Shown here: positions 44,380 to 52,721 of the stretch, piece after piece
Layout: each line of letters opens with the position of its first letter
Position numbering within the stretch: position 1 is the stretch's first letter
From: Terriglobus aquaticus
GTDB lineage: Bacteria; Acidobacteriota; Terriglobia; Terriglobales; Acidobacteriaceae
Direction: 5' to 3'
Assembly (NCBI RefSeq): GCF_025685415.1
Contig: NZ_JAGSYB010000001.1
Location: forward strand, 1,798,001 to 1,862,000
DNA: 64,000 nt
Position numbers and translations under genes: made by a program
Notes under the pieces: model-generated
What the model was told of the DNA's origin: nothing
Database searches by the model: none
What the model saw: the letters and a program-made list of their open reading frames with translations, nothing else

Positions 44380-47300
44380 ATGCCCTTCCGCTTTTCTGCA
44401 CGCAAACTCCAGCTAGGCACCCTTGCGCTGGCTGCGGTATCTACGTCCGCAACCAGCGTGGCGCAAACGTCCAAAGCGCCGGACATCACGAAGGTGCCAA
44501 CGCTCTACGTGGTGCCGTATGCGCACTTGGACACGCAGTGGCGTTGGGAGTTTCCGCAGGTGATAAGCGAGTACCTGCTGAAGACCATGCGGGTGAATTT
44601 CGACTACATCGACAAGTACCCGCACTACGTCTTCAACTGGACGGGTTCGAACCGGTACCGGCTGATGAAGGAATACTTCCCGGACGACTACGCTCGCATG
44701 AAGGGCTACATCGCTGCCGGGCGTTGGTACCCTGCCGGTTCCTCGGTGGAAGAAGGCGATGTGAACTTGCCCTCCGCAGAAGGGCTCTTCCGCCAGGTGC
44801 TCTATGGCAACACTTACTTCCGACATGACTTCGGCAAGGCAAGCGACGAGTACATGATCCCCGATTGCTTCGGGTTTCCCGCCTCCCTGCCGACCATCCT
44901 GCACCATGCCGGAGTGAAGGGCTTCTCGACACAGAAGCTGAACGCGGAATGGCAGCCTGCTCCGAAGGTCGGTGGACCGGACTCGCCGGAGAAGACTCCT
45001 GAAGGGATCCCGTTCAATGTCGGCAAGTGGATTGGCCCCGATGGCTCGTTTGTGATCGCCGCTCTGAACCCCGGAACGTACGGCGGAAATACTTACACCG
45101 ACATAAGCAGCGTGACGGAGCCTCGGCCCGCACCCCAGTTGCCGGCTGCAGAAGTCGCAAAGCTCACACCGCAGCAGTTGCGCATCTATAACCGGCTGAG
45201 CCAGCGCGAACGGCAGGAGCCAAACTGGGTGGAACGCATTGCGCTGGATGGCAAGGTCTCGGGCATCTACGCGGACTATCACTACGTGGGTACCGGCGAC
45301 ATCGGCGGCGCTACCCAGGAGTCAACCGTAAAGCTGTTGGAAGCGATCGTGACCAAGAGCACCACTGTGCTGCCTACACCGCCGCTGCCTGACTTCATGA
45401 AAGCGGCTCAGCCCGCACCCGGGCAGCCAGTGCGTGTGGGTCAGGGACCGGTCACCGTCATTGAGGCCACGGCGGATCAGCTCTTCCGCGACATCCCGCC
45501 GAGTGACACGGATCGCTTCCCGACCGTCCAGGGCGACTTGGAGTTGATCAACCACTCCGCTGGTTCGCTGACTTCGCAGGCGTATCACAAGCGGTGGGTG
45601 CTGATGAACGAGCGGCTCGCCGATGCGTCGGAGAAAGCCTCTGTCGCTGCCGCGTGGATGGGAGGTCTGCCCTATCCGCAGGAGCGGCTGACCAATGCCT
45701 GGACGCTTGCGCTGGGAGGTCACTTCCACGACACGGCAGCGGGCACCGCTACGCCGTTGGCGTATGAGTACGCCTGGAACGACGACGTGCTGACTGCCAA
45801 CCAGTTCGCAGGCATCTTCACCAGCGCGACCCAGAGCGTTGCGGCGGCGCTGGACACTGCGGGCCAGGGCGTTCCCGTCGTGCTGTACAACAACCTGAAC
45901 ATCGATCGCGAAGACGTGGTCAGCATGGCGCTACCGGCATCGCTGGCTGGCGCGAAGAGCATCGCCGCCCGCGGTCCCAATGGCGAGCAGGTGCCCGCGC
46001 AGGTCAGCGGGAATCAAGTGCTGTTCGTGGCCCGGGTTCCCTCCGTTGGATACGCCGTGTACCACCTCATTCCGAACGGCAAAGAGAAAGCAAAGGGCGA
46101 GCTGAAGGTATCCGCCAATTCGCTGGAAAACGCGCGCTACCGTGTGCAGGTGAACGCAGACGGCGATGTGAGCAGCATCTTCGACAAGCAGCTCAACTTC
46201 GAACTGCTCTCTGCTCCGGTCCAACTGCAACTCACAACGGACACACCCAAGCAGTGGCCGGCGTGGAACATGGACTTCGACCAGGTCGAGGCCAAGCCCC
46301 GTACCGTGGTCGGCGGACCTGCGCAGATCCGCATCAAGGAAGACGGTCCGGTTCGCGTTACGCTTGAGATCTCCCGTGCGGGCGAAGGTGGAACGTATGT
46401 GCAGACCGTGAGCCTGGCTGCGGGGAGTGCCGGCAATCGACTGGAGTTCGCAAACAGCATTGACTGGCACGGCAAGGCGGAGAACCTGAAGGTTGCGTTT
46501 CCGCTGAAGAGCAGCAATCCAAATGCGACCTACAACGAAGATGTGGGCGTGGTCACTCGGCCCAACGCGATGGAGCGGCAGTTCGAGGTCGTCTCGCATA
46601 AGTGGATCGACCTGACGGATGCATCCGGCGGTTTCGGTGCCACGATCCTCACCGACGACAAGAACGCCTCAGACAAGCCGAACGACAACACGCTGCGATT
46701 GACGCTGCTGCGCACGCCGGGCATTGCGCCGCACGTGGGCTACAGCGATCAGGCGAACCAGGACTGGGGTCACCACGAGATCCGCTACGGCATCACCGGG
46801 CATCGTGGCGACTGGCGCGCGGGGCAAACGGATTGGGAAGGCTACCGCCTCAACGATCCGCTGCGCGCCTTCACAACCACGTCTCACACCGGACGTCTCG
46901 GCAAGCAGATCTCATTGCTGAAGGTGAACAATCCGCGCGTGCGCGTGTTTGCGTTGAAGAAGTCTGAGATCTCGGACGAGTTGGTAGTTCGCTTTGTCGA
47001 GATGGACGGCAAGCCGGCGAACGATGTCCGAGTGACTCTACCCGGCGCGATCACGGCAGCGCGCGAGATCAACGCGCAGGAGCTGCCGCTGGAGGGCGCA
47101 CCGGCTGTAGCTCTGAATGGAGGTGCACTTACCACCTCGCTGAAGGGCTTCGAGCCGAAGACGTTTGCGTTCAAGCTGGGCGGAGCTCCAGTATCTGTTC
47201 CGGCGGTAGCATCGCAACCGGCAACGCTCACCTATGACACGGCGATTGCAACCAACGACGACACGCCCACTCCGGCTGGAGGGTTCGACGGTAAGGGCGA

Positions 47301-47970
47301 TGCATACCCGGCGGAGATGCTGCCGGAGCGGCTCAGCTTCCACGGCGTGAACTTCACGCTGGCGCAGGCCGCAACCGGTACGCCCGACGCAGTCACCGCG
47401 CATGGGCAGACGATTGCGCTCCCGTCCGGCAGCTTCGATCGCGTGTATGTCCTGGCCGCGAGCAGCCGCGGCGACCAGGCAGCCAGCTTCAAAGTCGGGA
47501 ACCTAGCAGCGAACGTAACAGTAGAAGACTGGGGCGGATTTCTGGGTCAGTGGGACACGCGCCTTTGGAAGCCAAAAGGCACGCCAGTGGACTGGGCAAG
47601 TTCTGCGCATCACCAGCCATGGCCGCCCAAGGATCTGCGCGCTGCCGAACGGTCTGAGCCTTCACCGGAGAACCCGGGAGACTACCTTGGCCTGCGGGAG
47701 GGCTTCGTGAAGCCGGCTGAGGTCGCGTGGTTTGCGTCGCACCACCACACCGCTACCGGTCTCAACCAGCCGTATGCCTACAGCTATCTGTTCGCGTACA
47801 CGCTGGAACTGCCGCCGGGCGCGACAACGTTGACACTGCCGAACAATCCCGACATCCGCATCGTTGCTGTATCAGCGGCGAAGACCGGCCCGTCGGTGGT
47901 CCCCGCGACGCCCCTGTTCGACACTTTGAAGCACACGTCTGTGCCGACTACGTCGACAAACGCGCAGTAA
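44380..47970 (+). CDS. Exported GH38 alpha-mannosidase
   Basis: This glycoside hydrolase has 1196 residues. After a signal peptide (LQLGTLALAAVSTSATSVAQ) comes the GH38 catalytic domain: VVPYAHLDTQWRWEFP holds the zinc-binding His and Asp, and the nucleophile Asp is in the MIPDCFGFPASLP block. A GHFHDTAAGTATP motif adds another conserved His-Asp. The rest is the large beta-sandwich typical of the family, extended by about 250 residues at the C-terminus. It is a retaining zinc enzyme that would trim alpha-mannosides in the periplasm or outside. ATG 44380 is preferred over 44347, which lacks a signal. Confidence 0.92.
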   Translation: MPFRFSARKLQLGTLALAAVSTSATSVAQTSKAPDITKVPTLYVVPYAHLDTQWRWEFPQVISEYLLKTMRVNFDYIDKYPHYVFNWTGSNRYRLMKEYFPDDYARMKGYIAAGRWYPAGSSVEEGDVNLPSAEGLFRQVLYGNTYFRHDFGKASDEYMIPDCFGFPASLPTILHHAGVKGFSTQKLNAEWQPAPKVGGPDSPEKTPEGIPFNVGKWIGPDGSFVIAALNPGTYGGNTYTDISSVTEPRPAPQLPAAEVAKLTPQQLRIYNRLSQRERQEPNWVERIALDGKVSGIYADYHYVGTGDIGGATQESTVKLLEAIVTKSTTVLPTPPLPDFMKAAQPAPGQPVRVGQGPVTVIEATADQLFRDIPPSDTDRFPTVQGDLELINHSAGSLTSQAYHKRWVLMNERLADASEKASVAAAWMGGLPYPQERLTNAWTLALGGHFHDTAAGTATPLAYEYAWNDDVLTANQFAGIFTSATQSVAAALDTAGQGVPVVLYNNLNIDREDVVSMALPASLAGAKSIAARGPNGEQVPAQVSGNQVLFVARVPSVGYAVYHLIPNGKEKAKGELKVSANSLENARYRVQVNADGDVSSIFDKQLNFELLSAPVQLQLTTDTPKQWPAWNMDFDQVEAKPRTVVGGPAQIRIKEDGPVRVTLEISRAGEGGTYVQTVSLAAGSAGNRLEFANSIDWHGKAENLKVAFPLKSSNPNATYNEDVGVVTRPNAMERQFEVVSHKWIDLTDASGGFGATILTDDKNASDKPNDNTLRLTLLRTPGIAPHVGYSDQANQDWGHHEIRYGITGHRGDWRAGQTDWEGYRLNDPLRAFTTTSHTGRLGKQISLLKVNNPRVRVFALKKSEISDELVVRFVEMDGKPANDVRVTLPGAITAAREINAQELPLEGAPAVALNGGALTTSLKGFEPKTFAFKLGGAPVSVPAVASQPATLTYDTAIATNDDTPTPAGGFDGKGDAYPAEMLPERLSFHGVNFTLAQAATGTPDAVTAHGQTIALPSGSFDRVYVLAASSRGDQAASFKVGNLAANVTVEDWGGFLGQWDTRLWKPKGTPVDWASSAHHQPWPPKDLRAAERSEPSPENPGDYLGLREGFVKPAEVAWFASHHHTATGLNQPYAYSYLFAYTLELPPGATTLTLPNNPDIRIVAVSAAKTGPSVVPATPLFDTLKHTSVPTTSTNAQ

Positions 47971-48006
47971 GTCGGGCTCGTCTGCTCCATTGTGGGTAGG
48001 AAACTA

Positions 48007-48053
48007 ACAAACAGTGAAGCTGCCGCGATGTCTGCGGCAGCTTCACTGTTTGT
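48007..48053 (+). terminator. Strong intrinsic terminator after the mannosidase gene
   Basis: A perfect 20-bp stem, with arms beginning ACAAACAGTGAAGCTGCCGC, closes a seven-base loop and has T-rich distal sequence (TGTTTGT). It starts 37 bases past the stop and cleanly separates this unit from the antiporter operon. Confidence 0.85.
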
Positions 48054-48161
48054 CTGCGTTGAGAGTCGGAAGTCATCCCCTAACACTTGAAAGTCCTGTC
48101 GTCTTCCGGCACGAGATCGCAAGCATCCTTTTTCGCTCAATTGCACGTCTCTGTTGCCATT

Positions 48162-48743
48162 GTGAATGCAGTCAAGTTCAGCCACGCGACGCGATCCGGG
48201 CGAGGGCCGCTCGTGTTTGCATCCGCGCTGGTCCTTGTCCTCGCGCTGTGGATGCTGTTTACCGGCTCAAAGCAGGCTCATGAATGGGTGGCTGGCGCCT
48301 TCAGCATCGCCTGCACTCTCAGTCTGCTGATAGTCGTGTACCGGGAACAGTCGCAGACCTTCGATCTTCGCTGGAGCGATGCCCTCGCCCTGTGGCGCAC
48401 GCCGTGGTACGTGGTCAGCGGCATCGTCGAGATCACGGTGGTCCTGCTGAAAGATCTGGCCGGGCATCGTGCTGAATCGATCTTTCGCGTCTGCGGATTT
48501 CGCACCGCCAAAGAGGATCCCTTGCTGGTCACACGGCGGGCACTCGCGACTGCGTATACCAGCATTGCTCCCAACTTCATCGTTCTAGGAGTGGACCACC
48601 AGCAGAGCCGTATGCTGTTTCACCAGATTCAACGCAGTTCGGTGCCGCGCATGACGAAGCAACTGGGAGCCGAGGTGGGCACCCGTGAGGACAATCCCGG
48701 GGACGCCGCTGCCCAGCGTCAGCAGAAGGCGGAGCAGCAATGA
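48162..48743 (+). CDS. mrpE: Mrp-type cation/proton antiporter subunit E (MbhA-like)
   Basis: This membrane protein has about 193 residues. Helices LVFASALVLVLALWMLFTG and VAGAFSIACTLSLLIVVY are followed by WRTPWYVVSGIVEITVVLLKDL, then the conserved soluble part with TAYTSIAPNFIVLGVDHQQ..LFHQI typical of MrpE. The start is unsure: GTG 48162 and TTG 48087 are in frame, and neither has a strong ribosome site. It is the first gene of the seven-gene operon and overlaps mrpF by four bases. A C-terminal Gln-rich tail is extra. Confidence 0.82.
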   Translation: MNAVKFSHATRSGRGPLVFASALVLVLALWMLFTGSKQAHEWVAGAFSIACTLSLLIVVYREQSQTFDLRWSDALALWRTPWYVVSGIVEITVVLLKDLAGHRAESIFRVCGFRTAKEDPLLVTRRALATAYTSIAPNFIVLGVDHQQSRMLFHQIQRSSVPRMTKQLGAEVGTREDNPGDAAAQRQQKAEQQ

Positions 48744-48991
48744 ACGTATGGCTGATTGCAGGTGCGGCGGTCAGCGCTGGGTTATTCCCATGCGCTGACA
48801 TGTGCTTGCGCGGACCGGTAGAGCGCCGCCTGGTCGGCATGGAAATGGCCGCCTTTCTCGCCATCTTTGCCATGGTGTTGTTCACCATCGGCTTCGACCG
48901 GCCTTCCTTCATGGACCTACCATTGGCGCTCATGATCATGTCCTTTGGCGGAACCTTCGTCTTCGTGCGGTTTATAGGAAAGCACCTGTGA
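48740..48991 (+). CDS. mrpF: Mrp-type antiporter subunit F (MbhB-like)
   Basis: This 83-residue protein has three transmembrane helices (VWLIAGAAVSAGLFPCADMCLRG, MEMAAFLAIFAMVLFTIGF, MDLPLALMIMSFGGTFVFVRFI), the size and layout of MrpF. The motif LRGPVERRLVGMEM matches the conserved cytoplasmic loop. It is coupled at both ends by four-base overlaps with mrpE and mrpG. It is a small structural subunit of the multi-protein antiporter. Confidence 0.85.
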   Translation: MNVWLIAGAAVSAGLFPCADMCLRGPVERRLVGMEMAAFLAIFAMVLFTIGFDRPSFMDLPLALMIMSFGGTFVFVRFIGKHL

Positions 48992-49344
48992 CGGCTTCAT
49001 ACATTGCGCAAGCGGTGCTGCTGACCACCGTAGTAATCGCCTGCTGGCTCGGCGTTATCGGCATGTGGCGCATGCGCGACGCGACACAGGCGCTGCACTT
49101 CATCACGATCCCAGCAGTCGTGGGCAGCCTTGCCCTCACAGCAGCGGTATTTGTGGCCAAGGGCAATACCCTAGCCGGATGGAAGATGGGCCTGATCGCA
49201 CTCATCATGGTCGCTTTGAACTCCGTGGGCATGCACGCCAGCGCACGCGCATTTCGCGCCCGCGAACTCGGCCATTGGGAACCGCGTGACGGCGATGACT
49301 TCGAGTGGGTGCGGGCTGGAGCGGAAGAGGAGCCTGGTCGATGA
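48988..49344 (+). CDS. mrpG: Mrp-type antiporter subunit G (MbhC-like)
   Basis: The 118-residue protein starts at GTG 48988, which overlaps the mrpF stop (GTGA). Three helices (AQAVLLTTVVIACWLGVIGMW; ITIPAVVGSLALTAAVFVA; MGLIALIMVALNSVGMHASARA) and the conserved RMRDATQALHF stretch after the first helix match the MrpG/PhaG family. A longer frame upstream from 48802 runs through mrpF and is rejected. Confidence 0.87.
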   Translation: MTASYIAQAVLLTTVVIACWLGVIGMWRMRDATQALHFITIPAVVGSLALTAAVFVAKGNTLAGWKMGLIALIMVALNSVGMHASARAFRARELGHWEPRDGDDFEWVRAGAEEEPGR

Positions 49345-49616
49345 CATGGTTTGGTGCAGCTCTGCTGCTGCTGGTCGCGATTACGGGCTGGGGCGTAGTG
49401 CGCACCCGCGACGTCACGGAACAGGTCGTTGCGCTGGGATTCTTTGGCATCGTCATGGCGCTGACCTTTTTCTACTTCCAGGCACCCGACGTGGCACTGT
49501 CGCAGATCGTTGTCGGCGCGGTCGCCTTGCCGCTTATGATCATGCTGGCCATCTCTCGGATGCGGTTCCGCAAACTGGCTCAACAATCTCCTGGCGAGGG
49601 CGACGCGCATGACTGA
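49341..49616 (+). CDS. MrpA C-terminal-like subunit (MbhD/DUF4040 type)
   Basis: This 91-residue, three-helix protein has the hallmark FYFQAPDVALSQIVVGAVALPLMIML, which is the DUF4040/MbhD segment normally fused to the end of MrpA. Here it is a separate gene, as in the archaeal Mbh cluster. ATG 49341 overlaps the mrpG stop, and its own end overlaps the next gene by eight bases. Confidence 0.85.
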   Translation: MTWFGAALLLLVAITGWGVVRTRDVTEQVVALGFFGIVMALTFFYFQAPDVALSQIVVGAVALPLMIMLAISRMRFRKLAQQSPGEGDAHD

Positions 49617-50358
49617 TCGCACACGCGCCCGCTGGGTCTTTCTGCCTCTCGCCGGTTTTGCCGCGCTCTATGCCTACTCGGTGCATAACTTGCCCCCGTG
49701 GGGCGCGTACCGCGGACCCTATGGCGATACCATCGCGCGCTTGGCAGTGTACGAACGACATGCGACCGATGTGGTGAACGCGATCAACTATGATTACCGG
49801 GCATTTGACACGCTGGGCGAAGAGTTCATTCTGTTCACCGCTGTTCTTGGTGTCGCCATGCTTCTGCGGCGCGAAACTCAAACTGCTGTCAAACCGGCAG
49901 GACGGGTGGTAGATACGCCTCCGCTTAGTTCCGCCGCTCGGCTGACCACGCTACCGGCCCTGCTTGTGACGATTCTGTTTGGGATGTACATCGGGCTGCA
50001 CGGACAGTTGACACCAGGCGGGGGATTCCAAGCCGGGGTCATCCTGGCCACGGCACCTGTGTTGCTCTATCTATGCGAAAACACAGCGGCATTCCGGCGC
50101 ATTACGTCGCACGCCGCGGCGGAAGTCATTGAGGCGATCGGAGCAGGGGGATACGCCGTCATAGGCCTGGTGCCGCTGCTGATGGGCGCTCCACTGCTGA
50201 CAAATGTTCTCCCTTTGGGCGTGACCGGCGACGTTTTCTCATCCGGCACGATCGCCCTCATCAGCGTCACGGTCGGGGTGGAAGTGACGTGTTCGTTCCT
50301 GATGGTGATCTACGCCTACCTGGAAGAGATCATCACGGGCGAGGTGCCGGAGAGTTGA
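49609..50358 (+). CDS. mrpB: Fused MbhE-like segment and MrpB/MnhB subunit
   Basis: The protein has 249 residues. The N-terminal part (VFLPLAGFAALYAYSVHNLPPWG; VVNAINYDYRAFDTLGEEFILFTAVLGVAMLL) matches the MbhE/MrpA-end segment with its conserved YR.FDTLGE. The C-terminal part (LLVTILFGMYIGLHGQLTPGGGFQAGVIL) is the MnhB domain with the signature GQLTPGGGFQ. In Mbh clusters these are two genes, so this is a natural fusion. Two-base spacing to mrpC. Confidence 0.85.
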   Translation: MTDRTRARWVFLPLAGFAALYAYSVHNLPPWGAYRGPYGDTIARLAVYERHATDVVNAINYDYRAFDTLGEEFILFTAVLGVAMLLRRETQTAVKPAGRVVDTPPLSSAARLTTLPALLVTILFGMYIGLHGQLTPGGGFQAGVILATAPVLLYLCENTAAFRRITSHAAAEVIEAIGAGGYAVIGLVPLLMGAPLLTNVLPLGVTGDVFSSGTIALISVTVGVEVTCSFLMVIYAYLEEIITGEVPES

Positions 50359-50360
50359 CG

Positions 50361-50717
50361 ATGCCTCACATTCTTCATGCATGGCCTTTCCTGGTTGCCG
50401 GCTGGCTTTTCTGCTGCGGTCTGTGGGGCATCATCACCAGCCGCCACCTGGTACACGCGGTGGTATGTCTCGCGATCCTGCAGAGCTCTACTTACGTTCT
50501 GTTGCTAGGTATCGGATATCGCGTGGGCGGAGCAGCACCTGTGTTCTCCGACATCGATCCTCACACGCTGACGGTGGACCCGGTGGTCCAGGCATTGATG
50601 TTGACCGACGTGGTGGTCGAGGCCGTTGTGGTCGCGCTGCTGCTGGCGATGGTGATCAAAGCGCACGAACGGTCTGGTTCGGTTTCGCCTAGCGATTTAC
50701 GCACGGTACGCGGATGA
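50361..50717 (+). CDS. mrpC: Mrp-type antiporter subunit C (NuoK-like, MbhG)
   Basis: The 118-residue protein has three helices (FLVAGWLFCCGLWGIITSRH; VVCLAILQSSTYVLLLGIGYRVG; ALMLTDVVVEAVVVALLLAMVI). The pair DPVVQALMLTDVVV is the NuoK/MrpC signature with the membrane-embedded acidic residue. ATG 50361 comes two bases after the mrpB stop, and the gene overlaps mrpD by four bases. Confidence 0.88.
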   Translation: MPHILHAWPFLVAGWLFCCGLWGIITSRHLVHAVVCLAILQSSTYVLLLGIGYRVGGAAPVFSDIDPHTLTVDPVVQALMLTDVVVEAVVVALLLAMVIKAHERSGSVSPSDLRTVRG

Positions 50718-52525
50718 ACTGGAGCCACACTCTTCCCGCTCTGCCTGTTGCGTTGCCCTTGGTTGGTGCGGCGTTGCTGGGTGCGCTCCGCAAGTGGCTG
50801 CCCAGACTGGCTACCGATGTCGTGAGCATCGCGTTTGCCGGGGGAACGCTGACCGCGTGCCTGCTTCTTTTAGCTTCAGCGCTGCACCATCCCATCGTTT
50901 ACTGGCTGTGCAACTGGTACCCACGCGGATCAATGGTGCTGGGAATCGCCCTGGTAGCTGAGCCTATCGGCGTGAGCCTGGCCGCACTCGCCGCGTTTCT
51001 TACGCTTCTCGCTCTCGTGTTTTCGTGGCGAAGCATCGATTCCGGCGCCAACCACATGCAGCCGCTTCTGCTCATCTTCCTTGCGGCCATGTGCGGCTTC
51101 TCGCTGACCGCCGATCTGTTCAACCTCTTCGTCTTCTATGAACTGATGAGCACTGCCGCCTTCGCACTGTGCGGTTTGAAAACGGCGGAACCGGCACCGT
51201 TGCAGGGCTCGTTCAACTTCGCTGTCACAAACACCATCGCTGCGTTCATGGTGCTTACCGGGATCGCGCTGCTGTACAGCATCACGGGCGCGCTCAACAT
51301 GGCGCAGATCGGTCTCGCTCTGGGAACCCGGCACGATCCCGTGGTGCTGTTTGCCTTCACACTGCTTACGTGCGGTTTCCTGACCAAAGCGGCCATAGTT
51401 CCCTTCCACCTTTGGCTGCCTGACGCGCACGCCGTGGCGCCGACGCCGGTGTGTGTTCTCTTCTCGGGCATCATGGTGGAGTTGGGCCTATACGCCGTGG
51501 CTCGGCTGCACATTGTGCTTTTCGCAGGTTCTCTGGCCTCCCACGAACGTGCAACGCAGATGCTGCTGGTGGGTGCGGCCGCGATCACGATTTTGGTGGG
51601 CGGGGTGATGTGCTACGGCGAGCATCATCTCAAACGCATGCTGGCGTTCTCCACGATCTCGCACGCTGGACTTATGCTGCTTGCGCTCGCTATGGGCGGA
51701 CCGCTTGCACTCACCGCCTTCTTCACCTACCTGCTCGGCCACGCGCTGATCAAAGCCAGTTTGTTCTTCGGCAGCGGCATCCTGTTGCGAAAGGGTCGCG
51801 CAATCGGGGAACGAGAGCTGTTTGGGGCTGGCCGAAGCCTGCCCTTCGCGGCGCTGCTGTGGTTCGCCGGCGGGGCAGGCCTCGCTGCCGCTCCCGGCTT
51901 TCTTACCAGCCTAGGGGAGGCCGCGGCAACGGCTGCCGGAGAGGACCGCGCTGTTCCGGGCGTCACGCTGCTCTTTGCTCTTGGCGGTCTGCTCACCGCG
52001 GCCGCAGTGTTTCGCGTGGGCCTTCACGTCTTTCTGGGGTGGGGATCGGAACCACTGACTGACCAGGCCGCAGACGTTGGCGAACTGCCCGAAGATATCG
52101 ACTCTCATGTCACCTGGTATCACCTGGCAGCACCCGCCCTTTGCGTTGTGGCTGCGATATTCCTGACCGTGTGGTCAGGCTGGCGCCCGACATTGGATGC
52201 AGCAGCAGGGCAGATGGCAGAACAACCGGCATATCTGCACACCGTCTACACGAGGGCTGCCGGCACTGCGCAGTTGATGCACAACCATCCCCATGTGGGC
52301 GAAGCAGCGGTGCATGGAGCGCTCACGCTCCTGTGCGCCCTTCTACTGGCATGCACCTCCGTTTTCCGGCTCCGACTGCCACGTGCTCTTCGAATCGGCG
52401 CTTTCGCCGAGAGTGGTGTTCCGCTGCTGCGTGAATGGCAGAGCGGACATCCCGGCGACTATGTCTTCTGGCTGATAAACGGAGTGGTCTTGTTCGGTGC
52501 GCTCGCCCTGCTGCTTCTCCGCTGA
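50714..52525 (+). CDS. mrpD: Mrp-type antiporter subunit D (NuoM/N-like proton-translocating subunit)
   Basis: This large antiporter-type membrane protein has 603 residues and about 14 helices. Key channel residues are visible: Glu143 in FNLFVFYELMS, Lys225 in LTKAAIVPFHLWLPDAH, and the broken-helix region YGEHHLKRMLAFSTISHAG. It is the only NuoL/M/N-type subunit in the operon. At about 100 residues longer than MrpD it has an extra C-terminal part, as some MbhH or NuoL relatives do. It probably moves protons against Na+ or K+. Confidence 0.92.
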   Translation: MNWSHTLPALPVALPLVGAALLGALRKWLPRLATDVVSIAFAGGTLTACLLLLASALHHPIVYWLCNWYPRGSMVLGIALVAEPIGVSLAALAAFLTLLALVFSWRSIDSGANHMQPLLLIFLAAMCGFSLTADLFNLFVFYELMSTAAFALCGLKTAEPAPLQGSFNFAVTNTIAAFMVLTGIALLYSITGALNMAQIGLALGTRHDPVVLFAFTLLTCGFLTKAAIVPFHLWLPDAHAVAPTPVCVLFSGIMVELGLYAVARLHIVLFAGSLASHERATQMLLVGAAAITILVGGVMCYGEHHLKRMLAFSTISHAGLMLLALAMGGPLALTAFFTYLLGHALIKASLFFGSGILLRKGRAIGERELFGAGRSLPFAALLWFAGGAGLAAAPGFLTSLGEAAATAAGEDRAVPGVTLLFALGGLLTAAAVFRVGLHVFLGWGSEPLTDQAADVGELPEDIDSHVTWYHLAAPALCVVAAIFLTVWSGWRPTLDAAAGQMAEQPAYLHTVYTRAAGTAQLMHNHPHVGEAAVHGALTLLCALLLACTSVFRLRLPRALRIGAFAESGVPLLREWQSGHPGDYVFWLINGVVLFGALALLLLR

Positions 52526-52721
52526 CTCAAGCGGCGGTCGAAAACCGAGTCAAAGCGGCTGAGAAATCGCCAAAAACCGACACCAGCAGCCCCAGCGCAA
52601 GCTTCCTGCCGACACAAGTGGTTGTCGGGCGGGCAGTCTGCATCCAATGTTGTAACGAGTCCGTCACGAACTGCCATCTTCCGCACAAGCGGCGGACCCT
52701 CAACTCATCTGGCAGGCCTCA

